DNA of 64,000 bases from Nonomuraea cavernae (GCF_014646355.1 NZ_BMNH01000028.1:41297-105296), one strand, 5' to 3'. Counted from the first letter of the stretch, positions 7,287 through 16,592 are shown. Numbers and translations: made by a program. Notes: generated by a model from the sequence alone, not told the origin.

Positions 7287-9445
7287 GCCTCCCCCTTTTC
7301 GGTTGCTTCTTCTTGTGCGCGCTGGGTTCCCCGTTGGAACGCGGAGAACAGATCGCGTATCTCGTCGGGAGAGCGTTCGGGTTTTCGCTCGGGCTCCGGC
7401 TCGGGTGGTGGCTTCGCCTGGAGCTGGGGTGCGAGACTCGCCTGCCGGACCCGGGTGGGCAGGCCGGCGTGGGTGCCGCCGCTCACCACGGCCAGGGCCT
7501 TCTTCCTCGTACGGCTGGGCAGCGTGCGCCCGCGTGTCGTGGACGACGGCTCCTTGACGGCGGGCGGCAGCGCCGGCTGGCTGTTGACCAGGGAGCGCGG
7601 CACCAGCGCGATCGCGGTGGTGCCGCCGAACGGGGAGCGCCGCAGCAGCACTTTGATGCCGTGCCGCTCGGCCAGTCTGGCCACCACGAACAGGCCGAGC
7701 CGGTCGCTGTCGGCCAGGTCGAACTCGGGCGGGTCGGCCAGCAACTTGTTGAACGCCCCGTACTCCGCCTCCGACAGCCCGAGCCCGCGGTCCTCGACCT
7801 CGATCGCGTAGCCGTTGCTCACCAGGTCGCCTCGGACCTGGACCTGGGTGTTGGGCGGCGAGTAGATGGTGGCGTTCTCGATCAGCTCGGCGACCAGGTG
7901 GGTCAGGTCCGCCGCGACCTCGCCGTCGATGGCGCCGGCGGGCATGGTCTCGACGGCGACGCGGGTGTAGTCCTCGACCTCGGCGACCGCGGCCCGGACG
8001 ATGTCGAGCACCGGCACCGGGTTGCGCCAGGCGCGGCCGGGGGCGGCGCCGGACAGGATGATCAGGCTCTCGGCGTGCCGTCGCATGCGGGTGGTCAGGT
8101 GGTCGAGGCGGAAGAGCTCCTCCAGCCGGTCGGGGTCGTGCGTGCGGCGCTGCATGCTGTCGAGCAGCCCCAGCTGGCGGTGCAGCAGCCCCTGCTTGCG
8201 CCGGGCGAGGTTGAGGAAGACCTGGCCGACTCCGCGCCGCAGCGCGGCCTGACCCACGGCGGCCCGTACGGCGGTGCGCTGCACGGAGCCGAAGGCCCTG
8301 GCCACGTCGGTGATCTCGGCCGACCCGCTGACCTTGAGCGGCTTGGCCTCCTTCTCGACGTCGACGTCCTCGCCCCGGCGCAGCCGTTCGACGATGCCGG
8401 GGAGCCGCTTCTCGGACAGCTCCAGCGCGGACGAGCGCAGCTCGGCCAGCTCGGCGGACAGGCGGCGGCCGAAGCGTACCGAGATGACGATCGAGGCGAG
8501 CACGGCGGCGAGCCCGAGGCAGCCGGCGACGCCGATCCGGACGAGGGTCGCGGTGGCGGCCTCGGCGGCGCGGGCGGCGACCACCTGGGAGGAGGAGGCG
8601 CCGACCCGGTCGAGCTGGGCCATGACCTGGCTGACGGTCGCGTTCCAGGCGGTGGCGTCGGGCGGCGGCGCCCCGGTGGTGACGATCCGCGCCTCCATCA
8701 GGGTGAAGTCCCGGAAGGCCGGGCCGGCGAACACCTGCTCGTACGGCCGGCGGAGCTCCACGTCGAGTGCCGCCTGGCCGCGCGCGTGCATGAACCCGCG
8801 GGTGGCGGCGTACTCGGTGAACGCGGTGGCCTCGTCCGGGGTGAGCCGCCCGTCGATGAGCGCGCCGCCGATGAGCGCCTGCTCCCTGGCGATGACCTCC
8901 CGGGCGTTGCCCATGGTCTGCAGCGACGAGGCCTGTTGGAAGAGCGCCAGGTCGGGCACGGGGGCCAGGTGGTCGTAGAGGCGGAAGAGGGCGTCGAGCA
9001 CGCGGTTGTACGCGTTCAGCGCGGTCAGCCGGGAGCTGAGGCCGGTGTCGATGTCGGCCCGGATGGCGGTGAGGCGGTCGAGCTCGCGGTCGAGGGTGCC
9101 GAGCCGGCCGCGCAGCTCGTCGTCGATCGCGTCGCCGGCTTCGGCGGCGGCCCGCCGGAAGCCGGTGACGGACGTGTCGGTCCGCGTGCGCTGCTCGCCG
9201 AGATCTTCCGTGAGATCACGGGTGGTGACGGCCACGACGGACCGGGCCCGCTCGGCCTGGAGCTGAAGTCCCAGCTCGGTGGAGGTGACGCCGACCGTCT
9301 GGTAGACGGTGTTGGACCGGAGCAGGCTCAGCCCGTCGCCCACGGTGAGGTTGAGCACGAATCCCCAGAGCGCGCTCAGAGACAGGAGGGGTAACAGGAG
9401 TAATAAGAAGATCTTGAACCGAATTGACCGGTTTTGCGAGCCCAT
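7283..9445 (-). CDS. NIT-domain sensor histidine kinase, CvnA-like
   Basis: A 720-aa membrane kinase heading the complete conservon. TM1 is FKIFLLLLLPLLSLSALWGFV (~10-30). The outer helical NIT-type domain spans ~45-290 and TM2 ~300-322. HAMP and linker contain SEKRLPGIVERLRRGEDVDVEKE. The ATPase has AELIENATIYSPP (~516), EDRGLGLSEAE and FGGTTAIALVP. A ~95-residue proline-, glutamate- and arginine-rich tail follows. The ATG at 9445 is chosen because the upstream in-frame extension lacks hydrophobic character and crosses the divergent SDR gene; GAGG lies ~9 nt before this ATG. It is a clear paralogue of the + strand kinase at 3263. Confidence 0.88.
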   Translation of the reverse strand: MGSQNRSIRFKIFLLLLLPLLSLSALWGFVLNLTVGDGLSLLRSNTVYQTVGVTSTELGLQLQAERARSVVAVTTRDLTEDLGEQRTRTDTSVTGFRRAAAEAGDAIDDELRGRLGTLDRELDRLTAIRADIDTGLSSRLTALNAYNRVLDALFRLYDHLAPVPDLALFQQASSLQTMGNAREVIAREQALIGGALIDGRLTPDEATAFTEYAATRGFMHARGQAALDVELRRPYEQVFAGPAFRDFTLMEARIVTTGAPPPDATAWNATVSQVMAQLDRVGASSSQVVAARAAEAATATLVRIGVAGCLGLAAVLASIVISVRFGRRLSAELAELRSSALELSEKRLPGIVERLRRGEDVDVEKEAKPLKVSGSAEITDVARAFGSVQRTAVRAAVGQAALRRGVGQVFLNLARRKQGLLHRQLGLLDSMQRRTHDPDRLEELFRLDHLTTRMRRHAESLIILSGAAPGRAWRNPVPVLDIVRAAVAEVEDYTRVAVETMPAGAIDGEVAADLTHLVAELIENATIYSPPNTQVQVRGDLVSNGYAIEVEDRGLGLSEAEYGAFNKLLADPPEFDLADSDRLGLFVVARLAERHGIKVLLRRSPFGGTTAIALVPRSLVNSQPALPPAVKEPSSTTRGRTLPSRTRKKALAVVSGGTHAGLPTRVRQASLAPQLQAKPPPEPEPERKPERSPDEIRDLFSAFQRGTQRAQEEATEKGEA

Positions 9446-9556
9446 GTCCCAACCTCGGAGTCGAGGGATATTTCCACGTTTCGTGTAAATACGCCTCCGG
9501 AAGATCGCACAGGAGACTAGCACCGAATAGGGTTCCGGCGCAGTGGGAGGAACACG

Positions 9557-10339
9557 ATGATTAGCGTGATAACTGGGGCAAGTGCTGGCATCGGTGCGGC
9601 CGCGGCGGAGGAGCTTTCGCGGCGTGGACACCGGGTGGTCCTCGTCGGGCGCGACCAGAGCCGGCTGAACGCCGTGGCGGACACGCTCACCGGACCTGAG
9701 GGCGACGTGGTGACCTGCGACTTCAGCTCGCTGGACGACGTGCGCCGGCTGGCCGCCCTGCTGCGCGAGCGGTACGAGCGCATCGGCGTGCTCGCCAACA
9801 ACGCGGGAGTGATGAGCCCGGACCGGCGGATGACTCAGGACGGGCACGAACTGATGGTTCAGGTCAACCATCTCGCGCCGCTTCTGCTGACCTCTACCCT
9901 GGCTGATCGGGTGGACCGGGTGGTCACCACCTCCTCGCGAGCCGGGCAGAGCGGCCGGATCGATCCCGATGACCTGTCGCGCGAACACCGCCGGTGGAAC
10001 GGCTGGCTGCAGTACGGCGACACCAAGCAGGCCAACGCCCTGTTCACCGTCGCACTGGCCGCCCGCGGGGTGGCCGCGACCTGCTTCCACCCGGGCGTGA
10101 TCCGCACCGGGTTCGCCGGCGACGCGCGGCTCATGCGGTTGGCCCTGGCGCTGCCGGGCTTCGCCAAGCCGCCCGAGCACGGGGCGCGCCCGCTGGTGCA
10201 CCTGGCCACCCACCCCGACGGCGTCGAGCGCGCGGGCGGCTACTACTCCGGCGGGAGATTCGAACGGGTGCCCTCGATGTCGGATCCGGAGCTGGCAGAG
10301 CGGCTCTGGCAGACCAGCCTGGCCGCGCTGGCCGGCTGA
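9557..10339 (+). CDS. SDR-family oxidoreductase
   Basis: A 260-aa short-chain dehydrogenase/reductase. The nucleotide-binding motif TGASAGIG is at residues 6-13. Basic R32-D33 after the second strand suggests NADP(H). LANNAGVMSP is the NNAG motif, the catalytic Ser lies in VTTSSRAG, and YGDTK is the YxxxK pair. The pattern resembles retinol-dehydrogenase or protochlorophyllide-reductase-like SDRs whose substrate cannot be predicted. It has an excellent ribosome-binding site (GGAGGAACACG before ATG). It is divergent from the conservon kinase, with 111 bp between them, and convergent with the FAD enzyme downstream. Confidence 0.88.
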   Translation: MISVITGASAGIGAAAAEELSRRGHRVVLVGRDQSRLNAVADTLTGPEGDVVTCDFSSLDDVRRLAALLRERYERIGVLANNAGVMSPDRRMTQDGHELMVQVNHLAPLLLTSTLADRVDRVVTTSSRAGQSGRIDPDDLSREHRRWNGWLQYGDTKQANALFTVALAARGVAATCFHPGVIRTGFAGDARLMRLALALPGFAKPPEHGARPLVHLATHPDGVERAGGYYSGGRFERVPSMSDPELAERLWQTSLAALAG

Positions 10340-10377
10340 CCGCCGCGCCGCCGCGCACCGCCACGGCCTGGGGGCGC

Positions 10378-12180
10378 TCACGTCGACAGCTCCGTGACGG
10401 CGCGGCAGGCGGCGGTGATGGCCGCGTCGGCGCTCGCCGCCGGGATCGCGTCGGAGCCCGCGATGGCGATCCTGCCGAACGGCCGGCGGGCGAGGTCCGC
10501 CGGGAACGGGCCGTCGGGATAGAAGGCGTGCCACGGCCGGCAGTACTCAGGCGCCTGAGCGTGGCCCCACCGGTCGATCGTGATGGCCTCGATGTCGGTG
10601 GCCGGGTCGAAGCCGCCGGGCCCGAGCAGCCGGGTGAGCTGGTCCCTGACGGTGTATTCCAGGTGGTCGTACGGCGTTCTGAGCAGCGCGTGCCGTCCCG
10701 CGACGGCGCCCTCGGCGGGGCCGAGCTCCGACCGGCACGGCGTCGCGACGAGGCGCGCGGTGACCGGGCCGGCGGGGTCGGCCCTCCCGTCGAGCTCCGA
10801 CAGGCACCAGTAGGCGCCCGTCCAGCGGGTGCGGTGGACGCCGACGCGCCGCCACGCCTCCCCGTCGCGGAGCCGTACGGTCGCCTGGAGCAGCGGCTGC
10901 TTGACCGCCTCGCGCAGCGCCCGCCTCTGGTCGTCCGGCAGCTCCGGGACCAGGTGGGGGATGACCGTGTGCCAGCAGGCCATGATCACCGAGCCCGCGC
11001 CGACGGTCCTGACCGCGTGACCGTCGAAGTAGCCGACGGTGACCGACGACGCGGTGTCCGGCGGGCCGTCGTGACGCACCGAGACGACCGGGCTCGACAG
11101 CCGGAACCGGACCGGGTTGGCGGGCAGGTCCAGCAGCCGCCGGTCGGCCGGTTCGTGATCGCGGGAGCCGGTGAAGCCGGGGATCATCCGGGCCAGCATC
11201 GTCCGCACCAGCGTCCGGCCGCGTTGCGGGAGGCAGTGGACGCGCGGTTCGCCCCACTCCTTCTGCACCGTGGGGGAGTTGAACCTGGACGGCTTGTCAC
11301 GGTCCAGGTGCAGGCCCCGGAACCCGGGGAACTCCCAGCCGTCCGCGCGGCCCCAGGCGTCGATCGCGCCGAACGCCCGCGCGTCGTAGGCCCAGTCGGC
11401 GTTCGGCATGGTCCGGCAGAACCGCTCGACGTCGGGGTGCGTCCCGCAGACGTCGAGCAGGAAGGCGGAGTAGGTGAGGCCGGCCAGCCGTTCCTGCTTC
11501 CGCTCCCGCGACAGCCCGGGGAACCAGTCGACCGGGTCACGGTAGAGCGCGAGCAGGTCCCTCCTGGCCCGGTCGGCGATCGGCAGCCGGCCCACCCACT
11601 GCTCGGCCTCGATCTCCGGGGTGAAACAGACCAGCCGCTCCACCGGGTAGGTCTCCCGGTCGCACAGCACGCTGTCGTACATGCCGAGGGCGGGGTAGTG
11701 CCGGCCGTCCGGCTCCCGCACCGCGATGTCCAGCCGGTCCAGCAACTCCCTGCCCTCGGGGGTCCACACCGAGACCGAGCCGAGCTGCGGCTCCTCGCTG
11801 AGTTCGTCGTGGTTGTCCAGGATGAGGACGCGGGCGGCCGGGTCGCGGCGCAGCCACTCGTGGGCCGCGCTCACCCCGCTCACGCCGCCGCCGACCACCA
11901 CCAGGTCATAGGTCTCGCCGGTGGGCTCGGGGGCGCCCGCGTGCTGCCAGAAGCGGTCGTCGCGGAGCGCGTGCGGCACGCTCAGCGCGGCGGCGGTGTC
12001 GCCCCGCACCCCCGGCTGGACGGCCCCGGCGCCGCCCGGCGGTCCGTCGCCGGAGCAGCCGGTGAGCGAGCCCAGCGTGGCGACCCCGACGGTCATGGCG
12101 ACGCCGTCGAAGAAGTCGCGGCGCGAAATCGTCCGGCTCATCCCGAGATCGCGCGCCTCACGCGGGTTGATGTCGCTCAT
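10378..12180 (-). CDS. Tat-exported FAD-dependent oxidoreductase (spermidine-dehydrogenase-like)
   Basis: A 600-aa protein. Residues ~17-45 form a twin-arginine signal (MSRTISRRDFF followed by a hydrophobic stretch ending LTGCSGD); the Cys could also be a lipobox. The FAD-binding fold starts at ~87 with DLVVVGGGVSGVSAAHEWL and an acidic end of strand 2 (ILDNHDE). The C-terminal region GRIAIAGSDAIPAASADAAI closes the FAD site. The extended start RDLGMSRTISRRDFF resembles exported amine/spermidine dehydrogenases, so polyamine oxidation is the best guess, but substrate residues cannot be assigned. The ATG at 12180 is chosen; the ORF is open 72 codons further without signal-like character. Confidence 0.75.
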   Translation of the reverse strand: MSDINPREARDLGMSRTISRRDFFDGVAMTVGVATLGSLTGCSGDGPPGGAGAVQPGVRGDTAAALSVPHALRDDRFWQHAGAPEPTGETYDLVVVGGGVSGVSAAHEWLRRDPAARVLILDNHDELSEEPQLGSVSVWTPEGRELLDRLDIAVREPDGRHYPALGMYDSVLCDRETYPVERLVCFTPEIEAEQWVGRLPIADRARRDLLALYRDPVDWFPGLSRERKQERLAGLTYSAFLLDVCGTHPDVERFCRTMPNADWAYDARAFGAIDAWGRADGWEFPGFRGLHLDRDKPSRFNSPTVQKEWGEPRVHCLPQRGRTLVRTMLARMIPGFTGSRDHEPADRRLLDLPANPVRFRLSSPVVSVRHDGPPDTASSVTVGYFDGHAVRTVGAGSVIMACWHTVIPHLVPELPDDQRRALREAVKQPLLQATVRLRDGEAWRRVGVHRTRWTGAYWCLSELDGRADPAGPVTARLVATPCRSELGPAEGAVAGRHALLRTPYDHLEYTVRDQLTRLLGPGGFDPATDIEAITIDRWGHAQAPEYCRPWHAFYPDGPFPADLARRPFGRIAIAGSDAIPAASADAAITAACRAVTELST

Positions 12181-12310
12181 ACCACGAGCTTCGCGACTGG
12201 GAGCAAATGCGGCACTACGCCGCGCACCCTTTCGAGAACTTTTTACGTGACCTATTACGGCCTTTGCCCGTTTGGAGGAACGTTCGGAACATCGCGGCGG
12301 GGGAGTCCGA

Positions 12311-12472
12311 GTGGTCGGCGAGCAGGGCCGTGTCACCGGCAAGATCAGCTTTGGCCTGGTCAGTGAGGTCATGATCCCAGTCAGGGGTGGCGTCATGGCT
12401 CTCGCGAACAGCGTGCCGTCGAATGGGGCAGAAGCCGAGAGCCTCCGTAGAACCGCTGAATCCCGCGAATAG
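12311..12472 (+). pseudogene. NfeD-like OB-fold fragment (53 aa)
   Basis: A short ORF with a GTG start and a near-perfect ribosome-binding site (GGGGGAG, 5 nt upstream). The first ~28 residues (VGEQGRVTGKIS... SEVMIPVRGG) match the opening half of the OB-fold found in actinobacterial NfeD-like proteins, which normally accompany flotillin-like SPFH proteins at the membrane. After RGG the sequence departs from the family (MALANSVPSNGAEAESLRR) and stops. The second half of the OB-fold is missing, and no SPFH gene follows. It is best read as a truncated remnant, although the intact ribosome-binding site leaves open a small expressed peptide. Confidence 0.45.
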
Positions 12473-12520
12473 CGACGTTAGTCGGATGCCCGCCGCGCGG
12501 CTCCTCTAGCGTTTATCCAT

Positions 12521-13255
12521 ATGCTGATAGCGCGAAATCCGAAATTCATTTTCAAGGCTCTTTCCGGCATATGTCTGGGCGCCGTGGTGATCGCGGGCTG
12601 CTCGGCGGGGAGGGCGGCCGAGCCCGTCGCCGACGCCACGCCCTCAGCGCCCACGACGCCCGCCACCTCGGTTGCTTCCTCGGCGCCTCCCGTCGACGCG
12701 GGCCGGCTCCGCCTGGCGCTGCTGCCGGCGCCCCAGGGCATGCGCGTCGTCCACGGACCCGAGACGGGGGCGTTCGGGTCGCTTGAGTCGACGAAGAAGG
12801 GGCTGGCGGCCGCGCGCCAGGTCAGCCTGGCCCGGCCCGAGTGCGCTGGTGCCGCTCAGCTCGACGCCGGCGAGCCGGCCCTCGCCAACGCCCCGGCCGC
12901 CGTCGTCGCCTACGCCTCCGACCGGGGATCGATCACCCAGGCGCTGGTCGCGATGCCCTCGCCGGTCTTCCCGCCGCCACTGCCCGCGCAGTGCGCCGAC
13001 TACACCGCCGACGTGGAGGGCACCCGGGTGACCTACGGCACGCGGCAGCTGACCATGCCCAGGCAGGGCGACGAGTCGCGCGCCTACCTCACCACGGCCG
13101 TGGGCGGCGGCCAGAACGCCCAGGTCGGGTCAGTGGTGATCAGGCGGGGCAACGTGATCCTGAGCCTGCTCGTCGTGGGCCGGAAGGTGAAGTCCGGGGG
13201 CCTGTTCCAGCTCGCCCAGGTGGCCGACCGTCAGCTCGCCAAGATCAGCCGATAG
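12521..13255 (+). CDS. Secreted lipoprotein, unknown function
   Basis: A 244-aa lipoprotein. The signal peptide spans residues 1-26 with lipobox VVIAGC, so Cys27 should be lipidated. An Ala/Thr/Pro/Ser-rich linker (~30-60) precedes a globular domain of ~180 residues. That domain includes CAGAAQLD and CADYTADVEGTRVTYGTRQL, giving two Cys that may form a disulphide, and ends VADRQLAKISR. The domain is reminiscent of PknH-type outer sensor domains found as free lipoproteins in actinomycetes, but the match is weak. The ATG overlaps CATATG and lacks a clear ribosome-binding site. The gene converges on the polysaccharide locus. Confidence 0.7.
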   Translation: MLIARNPKFIFKALSGICLGAVVIAGCSAGRAAEPVADATPSAPTTPATSVASSAPPVDAGRLRLALLPAPQGMRVVHGPETGAFGSLESTKKGLAAARQVSLARPECAGAAQLDAGEPALANAPAAVVAYASDRGSITQALVAMPSPVFPPPLPAQCADYTADVEGTRVTYGTRQLTMPRQGDESRAYLTTAVGGGQNAQVGSVVIRRGNVILSLLVVGRKVKSGGLFQLAQVADRQLAKISR

Positions 13256-13272
13256 CCGGCGGGCCAGGCCGA

Positions 13273-13288
13273 GGCCGTCAGGACGGCC
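13273..13288. terminator. Hairpin between convergent genes
   Basis: The perfect inverted repeat GGCCGTC-AG-GACGGCC lies 18 bp after the lipoprotein stop and 27 bp beyond the end of the convergent glycosyltransferase gene. There is no U-tract, so it may mark a bidirectional end without being a classical intrinsic terminator. Confidence 0.35.
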
Positions 13289-13314
13289 GGCGGCCTGAGG
13301 TCGGCAGGTGGCCG

Positions 13315-15351
13315 TCAGATCAGCACGTGGTCGTCGGGCCGGCCGACGAAGGAGAACTGCGCGTTCCTGGTCAGCTTGATGTGGTCGGCCTGCCAGGTGT
13401 GCATGCTCGCGTCGGCGCCGCGCCAGTAGACGAAGTTGAAGCGGTCGGCCGAGTAGATCTTGACGCTGTCCTCCTTCAGCCTGCGCACGAGATGGGTGTC
13501 CTCGCCCCGGGTGAGGTCGGGGAAGCCGTAGGACCGGAACATCTCGGCCTTGCCGAGGAACGTGCCGCCCTGGACGAGGAAGGAGTAGCGGTGCTCCAGC
13601 CCGGGCAGGCGGAGCATCGTGGTGTTGCGGCCCTCGAAGTAGGCGTAGTGCGCGCCCTTGCCGACCAGCTCCGCGTCCGTGTAGTCGAAGGCCCGGGCCA
13701 GGTCCGACAGGTAGTGCTCGCCGTACAGGTTGTCGTCGTCCATCTTGGCGATCAGCTCGCCCTCGGCGGCGGCGATGCCGAGGTTCATGCAGGCGCCCAG
13801 CGACAGCTCGGCGGCGGCGGGCAGCACCACGACGTCGGAGATGCCCGCCATGCGGGCCTTGTCGGCCACCACGACGGGGTCGATGTCGAGCCCGTGCAGC
13901 ACCATGACGAGTTGCAGCGGCCGGTGGATCTGCTTGGCCACCGAGGAGATCGCGTGCTCGATGTGGGAGGCGCGGTTGGTCGGCAGCACCACCGAGATCG
14001 ACCGCGACCGTGCCGGCGCCGGCCGGCCGAGCAGCTGGAGGATCTGGTCCACCCGGTGCGAGAACAGGTGCTTGTCGAACACCTCCCGCATGGCCAGGTG
14101 GCCCATCCGGGCCCGCAGTTCGGGGCTGTTGATCAGGTGCAGCACCTGGTTGTACGACTCGACCGGCTCCCGGGCGATGGGCACCAGGTCGCCGAACGTC
14201 TCCTCGATCGCCCGCGACCAGCCCGAGACGACCGGGGTGGAGCAGGCCGACAGCTCGAAGACGCGGCGCGCGCACATGGTGGGCGAGTCGAGCACCGAGT
14301 TGACGTTGAGGAAGACCTTGTACATCCGGTAGGCGGCGAGCATCTGGTCGTAGGGCAGCTCGCCCACGATGTGCGGGCGGTACTTCTCGGGCCAGCCGTA
14401 CTTCTCGTCGACCTCGCCGTTGCGGGCGAAGATGTGCAGGCCCAGCTCGCGCACCGGGTCGAGGACGACCTCCATCTGCTCGCGCCGCTCGGGGTGCTTG
14501 TCGCGGAAGTACATCCCGGCGAAGACCACGTCGTGCAGTCGGCCCTGCTTCTGCTGGATCGGGTTGTGCACGCGGGGCTGGGCGGCGAACTGCAGCACGT
14601 CCACCCGGTCGTGACCCAATATTTCCCGATATTTCGGCACCATGTCACCGTCACAGGTGAACACGTAGTCGAACAGCTTGGCCGTGTCGATGAAGAAGTC
14701 GAAGTTGGGCGGGTCCTCCTTGTTCCAGAAGACCGTCGGGATGCCCTCGGCCCGGCACCAGGCCACCAGGTCGCGCAGCGGCTCCTTGGGCGCGTTGGTG
14801 CCGGTCATCTGATAGCGCCAGCGGCCCTGGTTGCCGTGCCAGGCCGACTCGCAGAACAGCAGGTCGGGCCGCTTGTCGGCGAAGATCTCCGGCCAGTCCT
14901 TGAGCCCGAACTCGATCTGGTCCCACTCGTACCGGAACGCCATCCGGGAGAAGTCGTCCAGGATCACCGCGACGCGCAGGCCGGGCCGGTTCACCGGGCC
15001 GGCCGGCCACTTCACCGCGGGCACCTCGACCGGCGGCGGCCGGTGATTGGCCACCTCGACCGCCTCGCTGACCGGGACGGGCGGCTTGGGCGCCCTGTCC
15101 TTGGAGCGGACCGCCTCCAGCACCTTGCCGGGCTTCTTGGAGCCGATCGCCTCGCCGAGCTTGAACGTCCGCTTGGCCTGGGTGGCCTCCAGCTTCCAGG
15201 ACGCGTAGGCGGCCCGCGCCTCGGAGATCTCCAGACGCCGGCGCAGCTCCCTGATCTCCGCCTCGTACCTCTCGACGAGCTTGCGCTCCTCAGGCAGCCA
15301 GTTGACGGGGCCGAGCCGCTGGTACGTGGGCTCTTCGGGGGTTTCGGCCAT
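13315..15351 (-). CDS. Bifunctional glycosyltransferase (CgeB-like + GT2)
   Basis: A 678-aa two-module protein. Residues ~15-60 form a charged coiled coil (EERKLVERYEAEIRELRRRLE). Residues ~130-435 resemble CgeB/DUF3880-type glycosyltransferases (RPDLLFCESAWHGN, FWNKEDPPNFD, VNSVLDSPTMCARRVFELSAC). From ~446 a family-2 transferase follows (SISVVLPTNRASHIEHAISSV), with the metal-binding AKMDDDNLY at ~537 and GEDTHLVRRLKED near the end. Two different transferase folds in one chain suggest addition of two sugars, or one sugar with a processive step, to a cell-surface glycan. It lies 66 bp downstream of the UDP-GlcNAc 2-epimerase gene on the same strand and is probably cotranscribed. Confidence 0.85.
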   Translation of the reverse strand: MAETPEEPTYQRLGPVNWLPEERKLVERYEAEIRELRRRLEISEARAAYASWKLEATQAKRTFKLGEAIGSKKPGKVLEAVRSKDRAPKPPVPVSEAVEVANHRPPPVEVPAVKWPAGPVNRPGLRVAVILDDFSRMAFRYEWDQIEFGLKDWPEIFADKRPDLLFCESAWHGNQGRWRYQMTGTNAPKEPLRDLVAWCRAEGIPTVFWNKEDPPNFDFFIDTAKLFDYVFTCDGDMVPKYREILGHDRVDVLQFAAQPRVHNPIQQKQGRLHDVVFAGMYFRDKHPERREQMEVVLDPVRELGLHIFARNGEVDEKYGWPEKYRPHIVGELPYDQMLAAYRMYKVFLNVNSVLDSPTMCARRVFELSACSTPVVSGWSRAIEETFGDLVPIAREPVESYNQVLHLINSPELRARMGHLAMREVFDKHLFSHRVDQILQLLGRPAPARSRSISVVLPTNRASHIEHAISSVAKQIHRPLQLVMVLHGLDIDPVVVADKARMAGISDVVVLPAAAELSLGACMNLGIAAAEGELIAKMDDDNLYGEHYLSDLARAFDYTDAELVGKGAHYAYFEGRNTTMLRLPGLEHRYSFLVQGGTFLGKAEMFRSYGFPDLTRGEDTHLVRRLKEDSVKIYSADRFNFVYWRGADASMHTWQADHIKLTRNAQFSFVGRPDDHVLI

Positions 15352-15417
15352 GAGGATGCTCGCCTATCGCTCGCGGAGGTATGTCATGGTACGGCGTAAC
15401 CCGTACGGAATGGGGGG

Positions 15418-16548
15418 TTATTCGGAACGCGTGCCCTGGGCGGCCGGCGAGAGGTTGTCCCCCTTGAGCCAGGCCGAGATCACCCGGGCGATGCGCGGAC
15501 CGGCGGCCCCGTCCCAGAGCGGCGGCAGCTCCCCGGACGGCGTCGAGGCCCCGTCGGCCAGCGCCTTCTCCGCGGCGGCGGGCAGCAGGGCGGGCGTGAC
15601 GAGGCGGTTGGTCCCGTGCGTGATCGTGATCGGCCGCTCGGTGTTGGGCCGGACCGTCAGGCACGGCACACCCAGCATGGTCGTCTCCTCCTGGACGCCG
15701 CCCGAGTCGGTCACGACCAGCGCGGCCCCGCGCACCAGCGACAGGAAGTCCACGTAGCCGAGCGGGTCCACGACCCTGACCGAAGGCCCGTCGACCAGCC
15801 CGGCCTCCGCCAGCCGGGTGCGCCCACGGGGATGGATCGGCACCACGACCGGGATCTGCCGCGCGACCTCCAGCACCGACGAGACCAGCTCGCGCGCGGC
15901 CTCCGGGGTGTCCACGTTGGCCGGCCGGTGCAGCGTCGCCACGGCATACCGGTCCGGGAGGCCGAGCCGCGCCACCACCGGCGCCGGGTCCAGCGACGGC
16001 AGCGCCGAGAACAGGCTGTCGATCATGGGGTTGCCGACCAGGTGCACCTTGGCGGCCGGCACGCCCTCGGCCGCCAGGTGCGACAGGGCGTCGGGGGAGG
16101 TGGCGAAGAGCAGGTCGGACAGCGAGTCGGTGACGATCCTGTTGACCTCCTCGGGCATGCCCCGGTCGAACGAGCGCAGCCCCGCCTCCACGTGCGCCGT
16201 GCGGACGCCCAGCTTGGCGCAGACGAGGATGGCCGCCAGCGTGGAGTTGACGTCGCCGTAGACCACGACCAGGCCGGGGTCCTGCCCGAGGACGATCTCC
16301 TCCAGGCCGACCAGCAGGGCCGCGGTCTGCTTGGCGTGGGTGCCGGAGCCGACCCCCAGGTTGGCCACGGGCTCGGGCAGGCCGAGGTCGGCGAAGAACA
16401 CATCGGACATCAGCGCGTCGTAGTGCTGACCGGTGTGGACGATGCCCTGCCGCACGCCCAGCTCGCCGAGGGCCCGCACCACCGGGGCCGCTTTCACGAA
16501 GTTGGGACGCGCTCCCAGCACGTGCAGGACCAGGGGGTTCTCCCTCAT
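15418..16548 (-). CDS. wecB: UDP-N-acetylglucosamine 2-epimerase
   Basis: A 376-aa non-hydrolysing epimerase converting UDP-GlcNAc to UDP-ManNAc. It begins LHVLGARPNFVKAAPVV and contains TGQHYD, the HVEAGLRS motif with the family Glu, PEEVNR, LVGNPMID and the nucleotide-binding VTDSGGVQEE followed by RPNTERP. The length fits WecB/MnaA. Together with the UDP-ManNAc dehydrogenase at 18394 it supplies UDP-ManNAcA. The ATG at 16548 is chosen (AAGGCGAGG upstream); the ORF extends 21 codons further into the divergent promoter region shared with the glycosyltransferase at 16605. Confidence 0.93.
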   Translation of the reverse strand: MRENPLVLHVLGARPNFVKAAPVVRALGELGVRQGIVHTGQHYDALMSDVFFADLGLPEPVANLGVGSGTHAKQTAALLVGLEEIVLGQDPGLVVVYGDVNSTLAAILVCAKLGVRTAHVEAGLRSFDRGMPEEVNRIVTDSLSDLLFATSPDALSHLAAEGVPAAKVHLVGNPMIDSLFSALPSLDPAPVVARLGLPDRYAVATLHRPANVDTPEAARELVSSVLEVARQIPVVVPIHPRGRTRLAEAGLVDGPSVRVVDPLGYVDFLSLVRGAALVVTDSGGVQEETTMLGVPCLTVRPNTERPITITHGTNRLVTPALLPAAAEKALADGASTPSGELPPLWDGAAGPRIARVISAWLKGDNLSPAAQGTRSE

Positions 16549-16592
16549 TGACCTCGCCTTTCGGAGCGGAAGGGAAAAAACGCTGCCTATGG

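Noticed and set aside
7313..9394. 693-aa plus-strand ORF opposite the second kinase
   Set aside because: Same antisense artefact; no start signal and no domain.
9994..12366. 790-aa plus-strand ORF
   Set aside because: Runs through the SDR gene end and antisense to the FAD enzyme; composition is a frame shadow.
12841..15399. 852-aa plus-strand ORF
   Set aside because: Antisense to the bifunctional glycosyltransferase, which has recognisable motifs on the minus strand.
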